Shown: in pieces, positions 23,568 to 34,650 of the stretch | How the letters are laid out: each line of letters starts with the position of its first letter | Numbering within the stretch: position 1 is the stretch's first letter | Assembly: GCA_003290165.1 (NCBI GenBank) | Contig: QNQO01005790.1 | Span: forward strand, 124,001-188,000 | Direction: 5' to 3' | Length of the DNA: 64,000 nucleotides | From: Berberis thunbergii | Lineage: Eukaryota > Streptophyta > Magnoliopsida > Ranunculales > Berberidaceae | The notes under the pieces: generated by a model | What the model was told of the DNA's origin: nothing | Seen by the model: only the letters and a program-made list of their open reading frames with translations | Database searches by the model: none | Translations under genes and position numbers: made by a program

Positions 23568-23895
23568 GCAAACCTGGACTAAGACAGGAAGAATGTCCTT
23601 GCCAAACTTAATGCACGAAATGAAGTCAGCCCAAGCAGTCAGCTCCCAGCAACCCGGACAGCACCAACGCAAGCTCTGTTTCGTAGCAGCGTGCAGAAAA
23701 ACCCGCAAGCCTCCCAGCAGACCTCAACCACAGCTCAAAACCGGTGTGCTAACCGCGCACGCTGAAACCTGTTGCGGCCAGAAACAGCACGTACAGCAGA
23801 CACGCTGAATCGCACTCTGTCTAGATCAACATCGCACTCTGTCTGCAATGCAGAGCACGCTGAAACTGCAGTGCACCCTGCCTGGGACGCGCTCT
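23568..23895. repeat. Dispersed duplicate, copy 1 (second copy at 26373-26544)
   Basis: The stretch from GCAAACCTGGACTA(A/C)GACAG through AACCCGGACAGCACCAACGC is nearly identical in the two copies. Both resume with CAGAGCACGCTGAAACTG and CACCCTGCCTGGGACGCGCT. Copy 1 has about 150 extra GC-rich bases in the middle. Confidence 0.75.
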
Positions 23896-26372
23896 GTGCT
23901 GCAGTGTTCGGATCATCCCTTCCCTTTCATTGAATGCACACTTTGTCAAAAAAAGGAATGTTACTTGTAACCACTTTTGTAGGGTTATATTTCCATAATC
24001 AATCGACATTAACGAAGATGAACAATCTTTCAAAGGATTCAAGTTGTGCTAAAAATACTATATTGATTTAAATTGCAGGTATTTGGGATTTTTCACAAAC
24101 AACTGAAAAAGGGAAGTTCTACTTGAGCAGAAACATTAACACGACATAGACTACGGGACGACATTATGTCATTTTATTTCCTATAAATGTCACAGTCCCC
24201 ATGGCCATTTTGAAGGCAAGAAGCTAGCGCCTGAGACATAAGAAGTGTCTATTGATCAAGCCAAAGCCCTTTCATATAATAGAAAAATGTTGTAGTGGCA
24301 TCCATTTAAGAGCAAACCCAAAATCATATCCCTTCTAATAGAGCTGCGGAATTTGTAATTGTGTAGAACTCTCAATTCTGATATTATGCCTTACCTCAAG
24401 GTCTTTGGCTACTTGTTCTTGTGTAATTTCTTTCTTCTGCTGAGCATGTTTGAGAAAGCAAATACATAGTGGACCCTGAGAATATCATTTCAACCAAACA
24501 GTGAGTATCAGCAATTCCAATTAGAAAATGCCAGCTTAAAGTACAAATGGAATTAGTTGAAAGAACCAAAGATTCCTCTAATAGAAGTATCTAGGAAAAT
24601 TAGAAAATTGAATAAAGTGATAAACACATATATTACCAATTATTAGACGCAGAAAGAACAAGACATGATGACTAACAGTCCTCCTAGCTAATAGTCCTCC
24701 TAGCTAATACGAAGAATGCTTAGATTTTTAGACAGTTCGAACTTTACCAAAATGACATAGATCAAGCCACAAGCAAGAAGCAGATAACTAGCTATATCTT
24801 GAGGGAGCCTCAGATCTCTGTTCGCTCCACTGTCATAAGTGTATGCTTTTGTCACAGCAACACTGCAAGAGAAATAATCAAGACTCATTACTAAAATTAC
24901 AAGCATGACTGGCACTTTGCATACTCAAATTTCATCATTGAAGTTCAAGCATACACTTTCTAGAAATGAACGCACTTGGTTTCCTCTCCTTTTTAACAGT
25001 AAAAATGAAAACAATCATTACCAATGCATGGCTCTAGCCATTGGGCGAGAGGTGTTTTCGTTCTGATAACAAAATAAAGTAGATGTTTGCTCTTGTTCCA
25101 ATCTAGTTGGGAGTTTCAAAGAATATTAAGATTATTTGCTTCTATTACTAGTACTAGTAGCTTTTAATTCCTTTCTATAAGGAAGAAATCCATTATGTAA
25201 ATCCACACTATCATTGGTCTTGTGATTACAGATTCTCATTTCTGGTGTTTTTCTTCCTTCGTACCTTTTTCCCGCCATGATTAAGGCGGTCATGAATATT
25301 TCTTAATTCATGAATTGTCATTGGCCATGTCAAAAAAAAAAATTTGAAATACCTCTACCTTTTTAGAACAGGTCAGAGTCAAGCATCCGTCGACCATCAG
25401 ATGCTTCCAAGTGGGAAAATGAGGAACAACTGGTGAGATAAAATCTCACAACACATCCCACTTAAGATTTTATTGAACTTTAAATTGAAACATTGTGATG
25501 ACACGGTCGCTAATTAATGCTAGTTAATCATGAAAATATCACATCCACATCCTGAAAATTGGCAAGCCCAGAAGTGATAAAGGATTCATCAGTAAAAATT
25601 AGAGACATACAAGATTTGCAACATACCCCTGCCAGCACAATATTCCAATATCTGCAACACATAAATAAAATTCTGTTATTAAAATCACAAATCTTGCATT
25701 ACAAGTGTAAGAATAATAAATTGATTGAATAAAGATTAGTCCTCCACAGGAACTTAAAGTTGCACAAAATTATCCCTGTAAAAAGGCAACATCTCTATTA
25801 TGCCCATGCAGGTGTCTTAAGAATAAAAATACAAGAAAACTTCTATTATTGTAAACTGAATTGGTTATAACATACCAATAGATCCAACCATATGACGGAG
25901 AAGAGAGGCAACATGCCCATGGAGGGCAGAGATGAAACCTTCCAACTGTTTCTAAGAGGCTACAGCATCATGAAGAAAAAAAAACATTACAAGTACAAAA
26001 TAACAAAAACAACATTAATTTCTGAAGCAAATTAAAAAACTTCTATTGCTGTAAACTGAATCGGTTATAACTGTTTTTTAGAGGTGTGCTTGTAATGATG
26101 TCCGGAGCTCTGAAAATTACAACATTACAAGTACAAAATAGCAAAAACATCACCATCCTACAACTCTGAGACAAACACATCTATGTGGTACTAGTTTAAC
26201 TGTGCCATATCTTTTTCTGAAGCAAATTGTGAATCCATATTAATTTCATTCTATATCTAAGGTTGTTCAATATCAAGTACTATAAGTAAGCACTGTGCTA
26301 ACGAGTTGATCTATTTTTAATTCTTGTATATTCAACTGATTTGCTATGCACATGATCAGAAGGGTGTGCAGT

Positions 26373-26544
26373 GCAAACCTGGACTACGACAGGAAGAATG
26401 TCCATGCCAAACTTAAAGCACCAAATGAAGTCAGCCCAAGCAATCAGCTCCCAGCAACCCGGACAGCACCAACGCAAGCTCTGTACAGAAACAGCAATGC
26501 AGAGCACGCTGAAACTGTAGGGCACCCTGCCTGGGACGCGCTGA
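26373..26544. repeat. Dispersed duplicate, copy 2
   Basis: Direct repeat of 23568-23895 lacking the central insertion. A second small direct duplication lies just upstream (about 25841-26030 against 26040-26160, with shared TGTAAACTGAAT(T/C)GGTTATAAC and CATTACAAGTACAAAATA). Confidence 0.7.
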
Positions 26545-27430
26545 TAGGGAGCCCAAGTTCCTTCTGCAGATCCGTTTTACAGTTAACCTGCTTCATAAAA
26601 TATATACCCAATTAAAGAGAGAAAAATATACAATATATACTCAAATGTGATATGATTTTACCTCACTACTTTGCAAGCTGTTGTAAGTACGACATCGCTT
26701 GCTGGATATTGAATTTGATTTTCTTAAGAGTTGGACTTCCATACAGGCATGGCTCCAAGCACTCAATAGGAACATATCCAAGCCAAAGCTAATCTATCAG
26801 AGAAAACCATTATTTGGTATTTTACTCAAATACAAAAATCTCATCTCCTATGCATAGACAAATCTTGGGAGATTTAGCAAAATAGCAAATCTTGGAAGAT
26901 TCATATCATAAAAATTCACAAGTAGAAAGAACCAAAAGTATAGCTTATACATTTGATCTAAATGCTCTCGACTCTTTTTAGCTTTTGGATTATGCATGCA
27001 TGCATTTAAGGTACACACGCACACATGTCACAGAACCTAAATGGAACTGACTGAATGCGAGGACAGATAATTCAACCATATTCAGCACATGTTGTAAGTA
27101 TGGGTTCCTATATACCTGTATCATGAGGAAAGTAGCAACACAGAAGGATATGAGGCCTGAAGGGATTTGTGATTCAAATGCTTCAGAGGCATTTGTATGC
27201 TTTGAAACAGTCGTATTCACTGGCATGCATCATTGGCACTGATGTGCAAGAAACTGATTGATCCTGATGAATAGGCTCTGAAGTTGCAATAGTTTGAAAA
27301 GCTGGTATGCCACAATCTTCCAATGCTTTTCCAATCTTTTTTAGAGCATCCTCTCCTTCCTTCAAAAAGGACATCACCTGGAGCAAAATCAATAATTAAT
27401 GAAATGGACTAGGTGCATTGCCAAATAACA

Positions 27431-27432
<2 letters not shown>

Positions 27433-27493
<61 letters not shown>
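27433..27493. repeat. (TTA)n microsatellite
   Basis: About 20 perfect TTA units. It generates a poly-isoleucine reverse ORF that is not a gene. Confidence 0.95.
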
Positions 27494-27495
<2 letters not shown>

Positions 27496-29060
27496 TTTTT
27501 GCATAAAAAATTGAAAATTTTAACAATGACAGCATAAGTAATGCACTAGGCAGATGGTTGGGACATGTCAAAACTGGGTGATGACCATGAACACAGATAA
27601 CCAAGTACCAGTCAAGTAGATGGTAGTGCCACTTTGATTATGGTGGCTAGCTACTTGCTGTGTTTTGCATGGCTCAAGCTGATTGAAAAGGAGATCCACC
27701 AGTGTAAAAAATTATATAGACATGAAAGCAAATTTGATGACAGCCATGAAGATAATAAAATAAAATCTAAGGAAGACCAACAAAATTAAAGCACTTATAC
27801 CTGTGTAGCAACATCCACCATTTTCCTTGCATTCAATCTTGAGGTTTTGACAGCTTCAAAAACTTTAGACCTTGAATCCTCATCAACAAGTGCAGAATGG
27901 TCAATGTTGCTCCTTGAACTGGGAAAGAGTGTTGACCGAGGAGGGGGTGAACTCTCTTCATTTGTATTGAGCTTCTTCACATCCAAAAGAGCTGAAGTAA
28001 CCTGAGTAATGACATAAAGGTTACTGCAGCATTCAATCAAAGACTCAATGATATAATCAACTCTTATCGGAAGGTCTTATAAAGCAGAATTTGTAACTAT
28101 GTCTGCAGGGATCGAAGTATCATCCTAACACAGATAATCTTGAAAATGGATTCAGATGATCAAAACGAGGAAAGTGAGAAAGGACAGGTTATATACCTGG
28201 GTCTAACATCTAATCCCCAATTTCACCACATAAAGTGTACCAGGAAACTGCATGTTTATGTCTTTCCTTGGAGACAATTGACTGCCATACCTGACAGTTA
28301 GATGAAATAAATACATAAATAATTAAAACTGCAAATGCAAACTTCACAAAAAGTTGTCAAGCAATGAGAGTCTTAAATATGTATATTGATCATAAATAAA
28401 CATGAAAAAATAAATATAGTCAGAAAATTCACCATTAGACTCTTGGTTTTTGGGTGTTTTTGTGTAGAAAATAGAACTCCTATATAAAGAAAGACATCAT
28501 AATCAATATCAAAAGCAATAGACATAAATATGATAACAAAGCAAACTGTAGTATATGCACCATAGCAATCAAAGATGAACTAAGGTCATACCAATTGTTG
28601 CGAATGAGAATTCAAATAGAAGAAACAATGTTTCAAATGGGATGAGGCAAGCAATAGTCATTTTGTGGTTAAGTCTATAGATACTTGCACTTAAGCTTCA
28701 GCTAGTTGTCTTAAAATGAACAATCACGTGCCCGTAGTGTATTTTACCACAAGAAGGAATGGATTTTCCCTGCAATAGATAATCTTCAGGACATAGTCTT
28801 AGCGCTGCTGCGATGTGAATCATCGCCATCAGATAAGGCGCAACAAATCCCCAGGATAGATAGAAGTGAACTGTAAATAATTCCAGAACAAATGTTTGCT
28901 TCCTCAAGTAATTCCAATATCTACAAAGAACAAATGAAAAAGTAGTTAAGGACATGAAAATAAATGGATGGTAATTGTGCTCCAAGGAAGGCTGACATAC
29001 AACACTACATATTGACACATAACACTATACCTGGAGAAACTAAGATCACTTGCAAGGGGG

Positions 29061-30720
29061 TTAGGAATCACCAACGTCCAAATCATCAAGTTCCACATGA
29101 TTTTTGCACCATACGAATAAATCACCAACGTCCAAATCCCCCATCATGTGTCCTTTTGGATCACTCTTGTAAAGTTTCACCCCAGTCCCGAATTTGAAGC
29201 ATAAGGAAAGTCTGATCTCTGTTGTAGGGTTCAATGATCCATGACAAGCGCAAGAGAATTGATGGATAGGATCTACAACCTCTATTGCTATCGCAATGAC
29301 ATTCTTTCCCCAGTCACAAACTTTGTAAGTTCTTGACACTGAAGGAACAAGATTGCTTGGAGAAGGAAACCTCGCAACACCTTGAGAAGATGATGGTAAT
29401 GGAGATGGTGTTAATGGAGATGGAGGTAATGGATTTTCTGGTTGCCTTGTCGATTGTGCACGGGATGACGGTGTATCTTCAGTTCTTTGTGTCCCTCCTT
29501 GTGTTCCCTCACTTGTTGATGGTCTCACATAAGTTCCACTTTCAAGTCTCTCTCGTATCCATCTAACATTTTCTTCCAATCTATCATATTTTTCGCTAAA
29601 ATTTTTTACTTCCAATGTTTTTTCCAAAAGCAATGAACGAGCGGGAAGTGCAGCATCATACTTCCTTTTAGAGACGGTGGTTCCAACACAACAAGTACGT
29701 CCCCTTGCTTCTTGGCCAAACACTTGGCTTAGAGGATCATCATCAATAGTGAGGTCAGTGGTACCCTGGGTTGAAGATTCTTGCAAGGTGGCTTTTTTTG
29801 CTTTAACTTGTTCCTTCAAAAGAATGAAAAAATAAAATAAATCAGGACACAAATAATATTCAAACAACTACAAAGTAAATTAAAAATTGTGTATAAATAC
29901 ATCATTGGGCACATACCATATATAGTTCAGCACCATGCGTGGGTTTTCCATCCTTTCCCGTGTGACAAGCAATCCATATGTCAGTGCGTGTAACTGGTTC
30001 CCCATCAGGGTTCTTCTCAACCTATATACTTGAAAGATTAGTCTCAGCCTATATAGTTAAATGGTATATAATATTGTACTAGTAGCTAGAAACTCAATTA
30101 CCATTTCATACTCTACTTCTGCAACACTCTTTTGGCCACCCCCCATACATACTTTGAAGCCTTTTTGTTTTTTGCATTTTGGGCTCTAATTGCCTTCGCT
30201 TTAGGGGTGCTCTCATAGCGAACAAACTCCTTCCAATCCTCCTCTCTTACACCATTTGGAACATGCTTCTCTTGTTCCTCAATGGTAGGATACTTATCCA
30301 AATAATTCTTCCTAAGATCTGCCTTGAACCTTCTATAATATTCAGGCATTTTCAAATGCACACTCCTTTTCACATAATTTGGGATGTCGTATTCACGCTG
30401 CAAATAAGCCATTGAGATATAAGTTGAAAATAAAATAAGACATTATGAAAATCAATGATGTAAAATCTCACCTTGAGGCCATTCCACGGATCCTCTTTGT
30501 AGTTGTCAGTAACATGGTGTCAACCCTTGAATTTGATGGGCACAAGGGTTTCAACAAGCTTTTCAATGTTTTTATTGAAATTTCTAGCACCAGGTCCAAC
30601 TGCTAAACCGTGGAGGTTGAACTGTATGGTTTGTTTAACTTCACTGTCATCATTTGTAGATCTAGTGACATCAATGGTGGAGAGATTGCCGCGAGTACTA
30701 TCCATTTCTATCAATGACAT
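29061..30720 (-). pseudogene. CACTA-encoded plant transposase-family protein (Transposase_24 type), decayed
   Basis: Four minus-strand exons can be joined. 30720-30472 starts MSLIEMDSTRGNLSTIDVTR and contains GLAVGPGARNFNKNIEKLVE and, after an in-frame TGA where Trp is expected, HHVTDNYKEDPWNGLK. 30397-30102 runs from REYDIPNYVKRSVHLKMPEY to AKNKKASKYVW, with a G-run frameshift before QKSVAEVEYEM. 30021-29917 encodes VEKNPDGEPVTRTDIWIACH then TGKDGKPTHGAELYM. 29813-29061 contains IDDDPLSQVFGQEARGR and LEENVRWIRERLESGTYVRP. This order matches the plant En/Spm-type proteins of the Transposase_24 family, the presumed DNA-binding partner of the DDE transposase. The stop and the frameshift make this copy inactive as read. 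Confidence 0.8.
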
Positions 30721-31722
30721 TATAGATATTAACCATTATCAAACAAAAAGAAATAAAAATCAACTATATACACCACATTTATAGATAATTTCCTTCCACA
30801 ACATATCACCACAAATAGATTTTTATAAAGCATTAGAAAAGCCAATCTGAATACATAGCTACAAAGCTTCCCTTTCCCAACTCAAAAGTCAAAATAAGAA
30901 ACAAAAACAAAATATTTGGTCTCAACCAAAGAGGATGACTAAAATAGCATTAGAAATGCATCAAAAAATATTGTAGCATAGTCAATTAAAATTCCAATAA
31001 GCTCTTCAGGTTGGGGTTGTCTTTCAAGATGCTTTGATACACAAGTCTAGGACATATTTTAGTTCTTTCAATGCTTAGTTGCATCAATTCATGATAGTTA
31101 TATATTGCAATGTATGTTGATCTTTTTGAATAGATATCAGTAATCAATTCTCTATCATGCTACTATATGGCACCCCTATGAACATTTAATAGGTTTATGA
31201 GTCTGATTCAACACTACTATATGGTGGTAGTTGATACTTGATAGAGGATGAGGGGCAAAGTTTATCTAGACAGAAAATATTACTCCTTCATTAGTTGATC
31301 AATATATGGCAGTTAAGTAATGCAGCATAACACAACATTTTAGGACAAAGAAGTTTATTTATTTATTTATTTATTTATAAAGCATTATGCATTAATAATA
31401 AACTAAATACGATTACAATAATGTCGTCCAGCAGTAGTAGCTAAGTTATGTGCCTCACTATTGAGTTCAACGGGAATAAAATTACAGTACCTATTGGAAA
31501 GATTAAATAACATTGGCTTAATGCTAATAGTAATTGGCCTCTACATCCATCGAAAATCAGCTTGACAGAATCGCCTAGAATGACAAAGAAATTATGTTTG
31601 AGTTATGTCACCTAACTTTCACCTAATTTTTTTTGCTCATTAACTTCTGCAAACCATAATAGGTGTTGCTCTCTTCTATTTAATATCTTATATGCTATCT
31701 ATTCTCCCATACAGCACACTCC
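30721..31722. other. Inner CACTA interior, no gene seen
   Basis: AT-rich, with a short (TTTA)n microsatellite at 31358-31379. No ORF above 60 codons. Confidence 0.5.
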
Positions 31723-32404
31723 ATGGCTCTCCCTTGGGTTATTGGTTTACTTCTTATGTTCACTGTAACTTGCAGCCAGTTCCAGTATTCAACATGCACT
31801 GTTGTGAAGGGCTCTGTTTCACGCATGGATTGTGCTCAGCATCAAGACCTCTTTGGTTCACTTCACCTCTGTATTTTTTTTTCTTAGGTTATGTTTGGTT
31901 CCAGAGAAAAATATTTCAGGGAAAACACTGACATAGTCAGTAGTTGAGAGAAAAATGGAGGACTTGAGTTGAAATTGAAGACTGCCATCTCCCCCCACCC
32001 CCCTACTTTCACATGTTTTTTTACTTGGATCCTAAATGTCAACTCTTACCAGTTTCTTCTCTCTGTGGTTTTCTTATTTTCTCTCAGGTGTTGTGGTCTC
32101 CATCAAGTGTGATAAAGTAACGCAACCAGCCACTGCAACAACTGAGAAAAATGGGTCTTTTGAAAAAAAGCTCCCCTTCCATGATGATGCCTTATCTAAT
32201 TGCTTTGCTAGGATTCTTGGAGGACCCAAGCAGCTCTGTACATTCAAGAGAAACTTAGTCTCTAAAGTTACTCAAAAGGTCCATGATCCCAACTCCTACA
32301 CCATCTCCACACCACTTGCCTTCTACACTTCATGCCCTTCTAAGAACAGAATTCCAGCTGATTCGATGAATGGGGTTCAGATCATCTTACATTTTTTTGG
32401 GTAA
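31723..32404 (+). CDS. Ole e 1-like (pollen Ole e 1 family) two-exon ORF, captured by the inner CACTA
   Basis: Exon 1 (31723-31855) encodes a secretion-signal-like start, MALPWVIGLLLMFTVTCSQ, then CTVVKGSVSRMDCAQHQDLF. Exon 2 (32088-32404), after TTTTCTCTCAG, encodes VVVSIKCDKVTQPATATTEK, NGSFEKKLPF, NCFARILGGPKQL and ISTPLAFYTSCPSKNRI, then a stop. The exons join in phase 1 into 149 codons plus stop with no internal stop. The exon 1 donor is the weak GTTCAC. The V.G.V.C.DC...LSG..V.IKCD.V...ATATT...G.F...LP pattern is that of plant Ole e 1 domain proteins, small secreted, Cys-rich and of unclear biochemical function. The last residues (NGVQIILHFFG) do not look like the family C-terminus, so the 3' part is probably replaced by transposon sequence. 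It could still be expressed. Confidence 0.65.
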
Positions 32405-33170
32405 GAAGTGAAATCGCGGGATTCACTAATTTAAGGATAACTCAGTCCTTCTGATGATAAAGGAGTGAGTTTTCTTGTATTCACCTAACTTAGATTCATG
32501 CAAGAACCAAGCAACCAAAGCAAAGGTTTTTTTTTAGGAAATTGAGTAGGGGTTATTTAGGATCCCCGAACCAAAACGAAGTTGGATTTACTAATTTCGC
32601 ATATTTGGTTTTATGCTTAGGTTTCTTTACTGGTTTCTTTACATTTTGATAAAATCAGCCCATTTTAATGCGTATCCCTCTTTAATGGCATCTTGCATTT
32701 CCTTATAGCTTGGTCGAAGCTAGAGGCAATCTAATGATGATACAATTAAACTGTAAGAAACCACAAAATCCAAAGAGTTGAGTACTCACGAGCAAGAACT
32801 TCTGTTTCTTTATCAAGCTTCCTCGTGTTCAAAGTATTGCCACTGGAGGCAGCCTTGTTTGTTCCTGCTGTAGCTGGAAGATAGACAATAAAGCAACATT
32901 ATCATTAGCATCAACAAAACAGAATTTGTGGACCAACATACATATAAACATTTTGTTTTAAAATGCACATTACAAGTTAAAATTATCCATTAAAGCTTCC
33001 TTGTAGGAGCAAAGCAAGTCCAGAGACCAACATTTGTATGTAAATCATATAGCAATGACTTACTTCTAAATAAAACCCTAATTATATCATTTGTATGTAA
33101 ATCCCTGAGATGTATTTCTTGGTTTCAAATTATATCAGGAATTTCATACAAAAATTAAAGATTCAAAAAA
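32405..33170. other. Inner CACTA interior, no gene seen
   Basis: AT-rich, without convincing ORFs. Confidence 0.5.
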
Positions 33171-33194
33171 TTAAATTATATCAGGAATAGTTGC

Positions 33195-33485
33195 AGTGGC
33201 TGATCGATTTTGAAGACTCCGATTACTAAGGAGGGAAGACCAGGGAAGGAGGGGAGGAGGGAAGTCGAGGGAGGAGGGAAGGAGGGGAGGAGGGAAGTCG
33301 AGGGAGGGAGCAGGGAAGTCAAGTGGAGTAGAATCGAGGGAGGGAGCAGGGATGTCGATGTCGATGGAAGTCGAGGGATGGAAGTCGATGTCGATGTCGA
33401 TGGAAGTCGAGGGAAGGAGCAGGTTTGTGGAGGGGAGGGAAGGTTTGTCGATGGAAGTCGAGTGGAGGGAAGGTCGAGCGCCAAA
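33195..33485. repeat. GA-rich minisatellite near the inner CACTA right end
   Basis: Interleaved GGGAAGTCGAGGGAGGAG and GATGTCGATGTCGATGGAAG units. All ORFs here (Pro/Ser/Leu-rich on one strand, Gly/Arg/Glu-rich on the other) are repeat products. Confidence 0.85.
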
Positions 33486-33517
33486 ATAGCCCGCCCAAAT
33501 TTTTTTCAGCTTTTCAT

Positions 33518-33848
33518 GTAGCCACGGTTTTGAGCCGTTGCTAGAACTAGCCACTGTTTAGAACCGTTGCTAGAACTAGCCACGGTTTAGAACCGTTGCT
33601 AAATATTTTTTTGCAACGGTTTTGAGTCGTTTCTAATAATGCCCACGGTTTTGAGCCGTTGCTACTAATAGCCATGGTTTTTAGCCGTGCCCAATATACC
33701 AACGGTTTTAAGCCGTGGCTAGGGTTTTTTTTACTCATGGTTTTAAGCCGTTGGTACTTATAGCTACGGTTTTTGGCCGTGGCAAATAAACCAACAGCTT
33801 AGAACCGTGGCCAGCTCGGCATAGCTAAACTGGCCTTTTGGTGTAGTG
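33518..33848 (-). repeat. Inner CACTA right subterminal palindromic array and TIR
   Basis: About 10 degenerate copies of the CACGGTTTTGAGCCGTTGC-type near-palindrome end in TTTTGGTGTAGTG. The array is shorter than the left one (about 330 against 490 bp). Confidence 0.85.
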
Positions 33849-34000
33849 AATGTCATATGTTTGGGAACATCATTGTGTTTTGATCATTAGGATCATAAGT
33901 TCTTAAAATGTTGCTGCTAGGAACCATTGTTATTCAAAACTTTTGTTGCGTTGATAGTTGCACTCTGCTTGACCTAGGTTCTCAATGGCATTTTAAGGTT

Positions 34001-34132
34001 GCTATTTGCCCTGCTACTATTGGAGGCATTCAAGCCGGAGCTTTTAAGATTGGTGATATTGCAGGAACAATTGACAATATCATCCAATCCAAGCTTTACA
34101 GGCCTGGATCTGTTTGATTTGTGTCCAAGTCT
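34001..34132 (+). pseudogene. ACLB: Captured exon of ATP-citrate lyase subunit B
   Basis: The exon encodes [38 protein letters not shown], an in-frame TGA where Gly is expected, then FVSKS before a GTAAGT donor. This is the highly conserved CoA-ligase segment of plant ACLB, the cytosolic enzyme subunit making acetyl-CoA from citrate. It is in the outer CACTA right arm, immediately beyond the inner CACTA insertion and in the same orientation as RPL11, TIFY8 and RRP36. No other ACLB exon was recognised. The TGA disables it. Confidence 0.85.
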
Positions 34133-34605
34133 GTAAGTCACTTATTCTTTACGTACAGCTGGTGTTACTATTGCTGGCCCTTGTCGCTGTGTCATGGATG
34201 TTGTTGCCAAAGCCTTTTCTTTTGAAGAAACAACATCAAGAGGTACATCCTTGAACCAACATCAACAAATGAAGGAAGGGGAGAACCAAAGCAATGAAGT
34301 TGGAAATTGGAAAGGATTGTGACGCGATGTAATATATAATCTTTATCATTTAGCTGAAATAAATGTAGTTTGATCTTGCCTTTAAAAAAAAATGTAGTCT
34401 CATCTTTATTATTTGATAGATTTTGTGACTCGATGTAATACATTATCTTATTAATTACAATATTACTTTGCCTCCATTCATGGAAATGTTTAAGTTTGGC
34501 ATATTTAAATTTTTATTTCTAGTTTATTTTCTAGAAATAAAACTTATAAGATGTAATAAAAAGTCATTTGATAGCAAAAAAAAAAATTGCTATGTATACT
34601 TACCA

Positions 34606-34650
34606 TAGCGTTTTTGAAACGCTATTAATGTCCATTTTTCTCTTGTAGTG
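34606..34650 (-). repeat. Outer CACTA right terminus and subterminal repeat
   Basis: CATAGCGTTTTTGAAACGCT then ATTAATGTCCATTTTTCTCT and TGTAGTG. Mirror of the left end at 10243-10303. Confidence 0.8.

Larger units (their letters stand above)
24400..28002 (-). pseudogene. Series of captured exons of unidentified gene(s)
   Basis: Several minus-strand blocks have exon character. 28002-27802 runs from VTSALLDVKKLNTNEE to FEAVKTSRLNARKMVDVATQ, between an AG and GTATAAG. 27378 to about 27253 encodes VMSFLKEGEDALKKIGKALE then DCGIPAFQTIATSEPI, after CTCCAG and in phase with the previous block. About 25945-25870 encodes QLEGFISALHGHVASLLRHM then VGSIG. About 24863-24745 encodes VAVTKAYTYDSGANRDLRLP then QDIASYLLLACGLIYVI, a possible membrane segment. 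About 24475-24395 encodes GPLCICFLKHAQQKKEITQE. Splice-like borders and open frames support exons. Whether they are one gene or several, and which, I cannot say. Confidence 0.4.
18477..33848. mobile_element. Inner CACTA transposon, 15.4 kb, with perfect AAT target duplication
   Basis: The left terminus CACTACACCAAAA starts at 18477 and the right terminus TTTTGGTGTAGTG ends at 33848: a perfect 13-bp inverted repeat. AAT lies at 18474-18476 and again at 33849-33851, the 3-bp duplication expected of CACTA insertion. Dense palindromic subterminal repeats with the core ACGGTTTTAAGCCGTGG lie at both ends. Inside are a decayed Transposase_24-type protein gene (-), captured exons on the - strand (VAL-like, SEC14-like, unidentified) and an Ole e 1-like ORF on the + strand. 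No DDE transposase was recognised, so it is probably non-autonomous. It sits within the outer CACTA, between the RRP36 and ACLB fragments. Confidence 0.92.
10243..34650. mobile_element. Outer CACTA transposon, non-autonomous, carrying host gene fragments
   Basis: The left end is CACTACAAGAAAAGTG at 10243. The right end, reverse-complemented from 34650, is CACTACAAGAGAAAAATG. Both ends are followed by AT-rich sequence with the subterminal motif ATAGCGTTTTTG(TG)AAA(A)GCGCTAT. The 3-bp flanks are TGC on the left and CGC on the right, so the target duplication is imperfect (one change). Without the inner CACTA insertion the element would be about 9 kb. No CACTA transposase was found in its own sequence. 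Instead it carries + strand exons of RPL11, TIFY8, RRP36 and ACLB. It is inserted in the interior of the MULE. Confidence 0.85.

Noticed and set aside
27389..27604. Reverse ORF with a long poly-isoleucine run
   Set aside because: It is the (TTA)n microsatellite read in one frame.
28698..29128. Reverse ORFs with hydrophobic stretches (for example YLSWGFVAPYLMAMIHIAAA)
   Set aside because: No family recognised; an alternative frame with splice-like borders is equally plausible, so no gene is called.
33171..33554. Pro/Ser-rich ORFs near the inner CACTA right end
   Set aside because: Repeat-derived; they overlap the GTCGAT/GGAGG minisatellite and the subterminal array.
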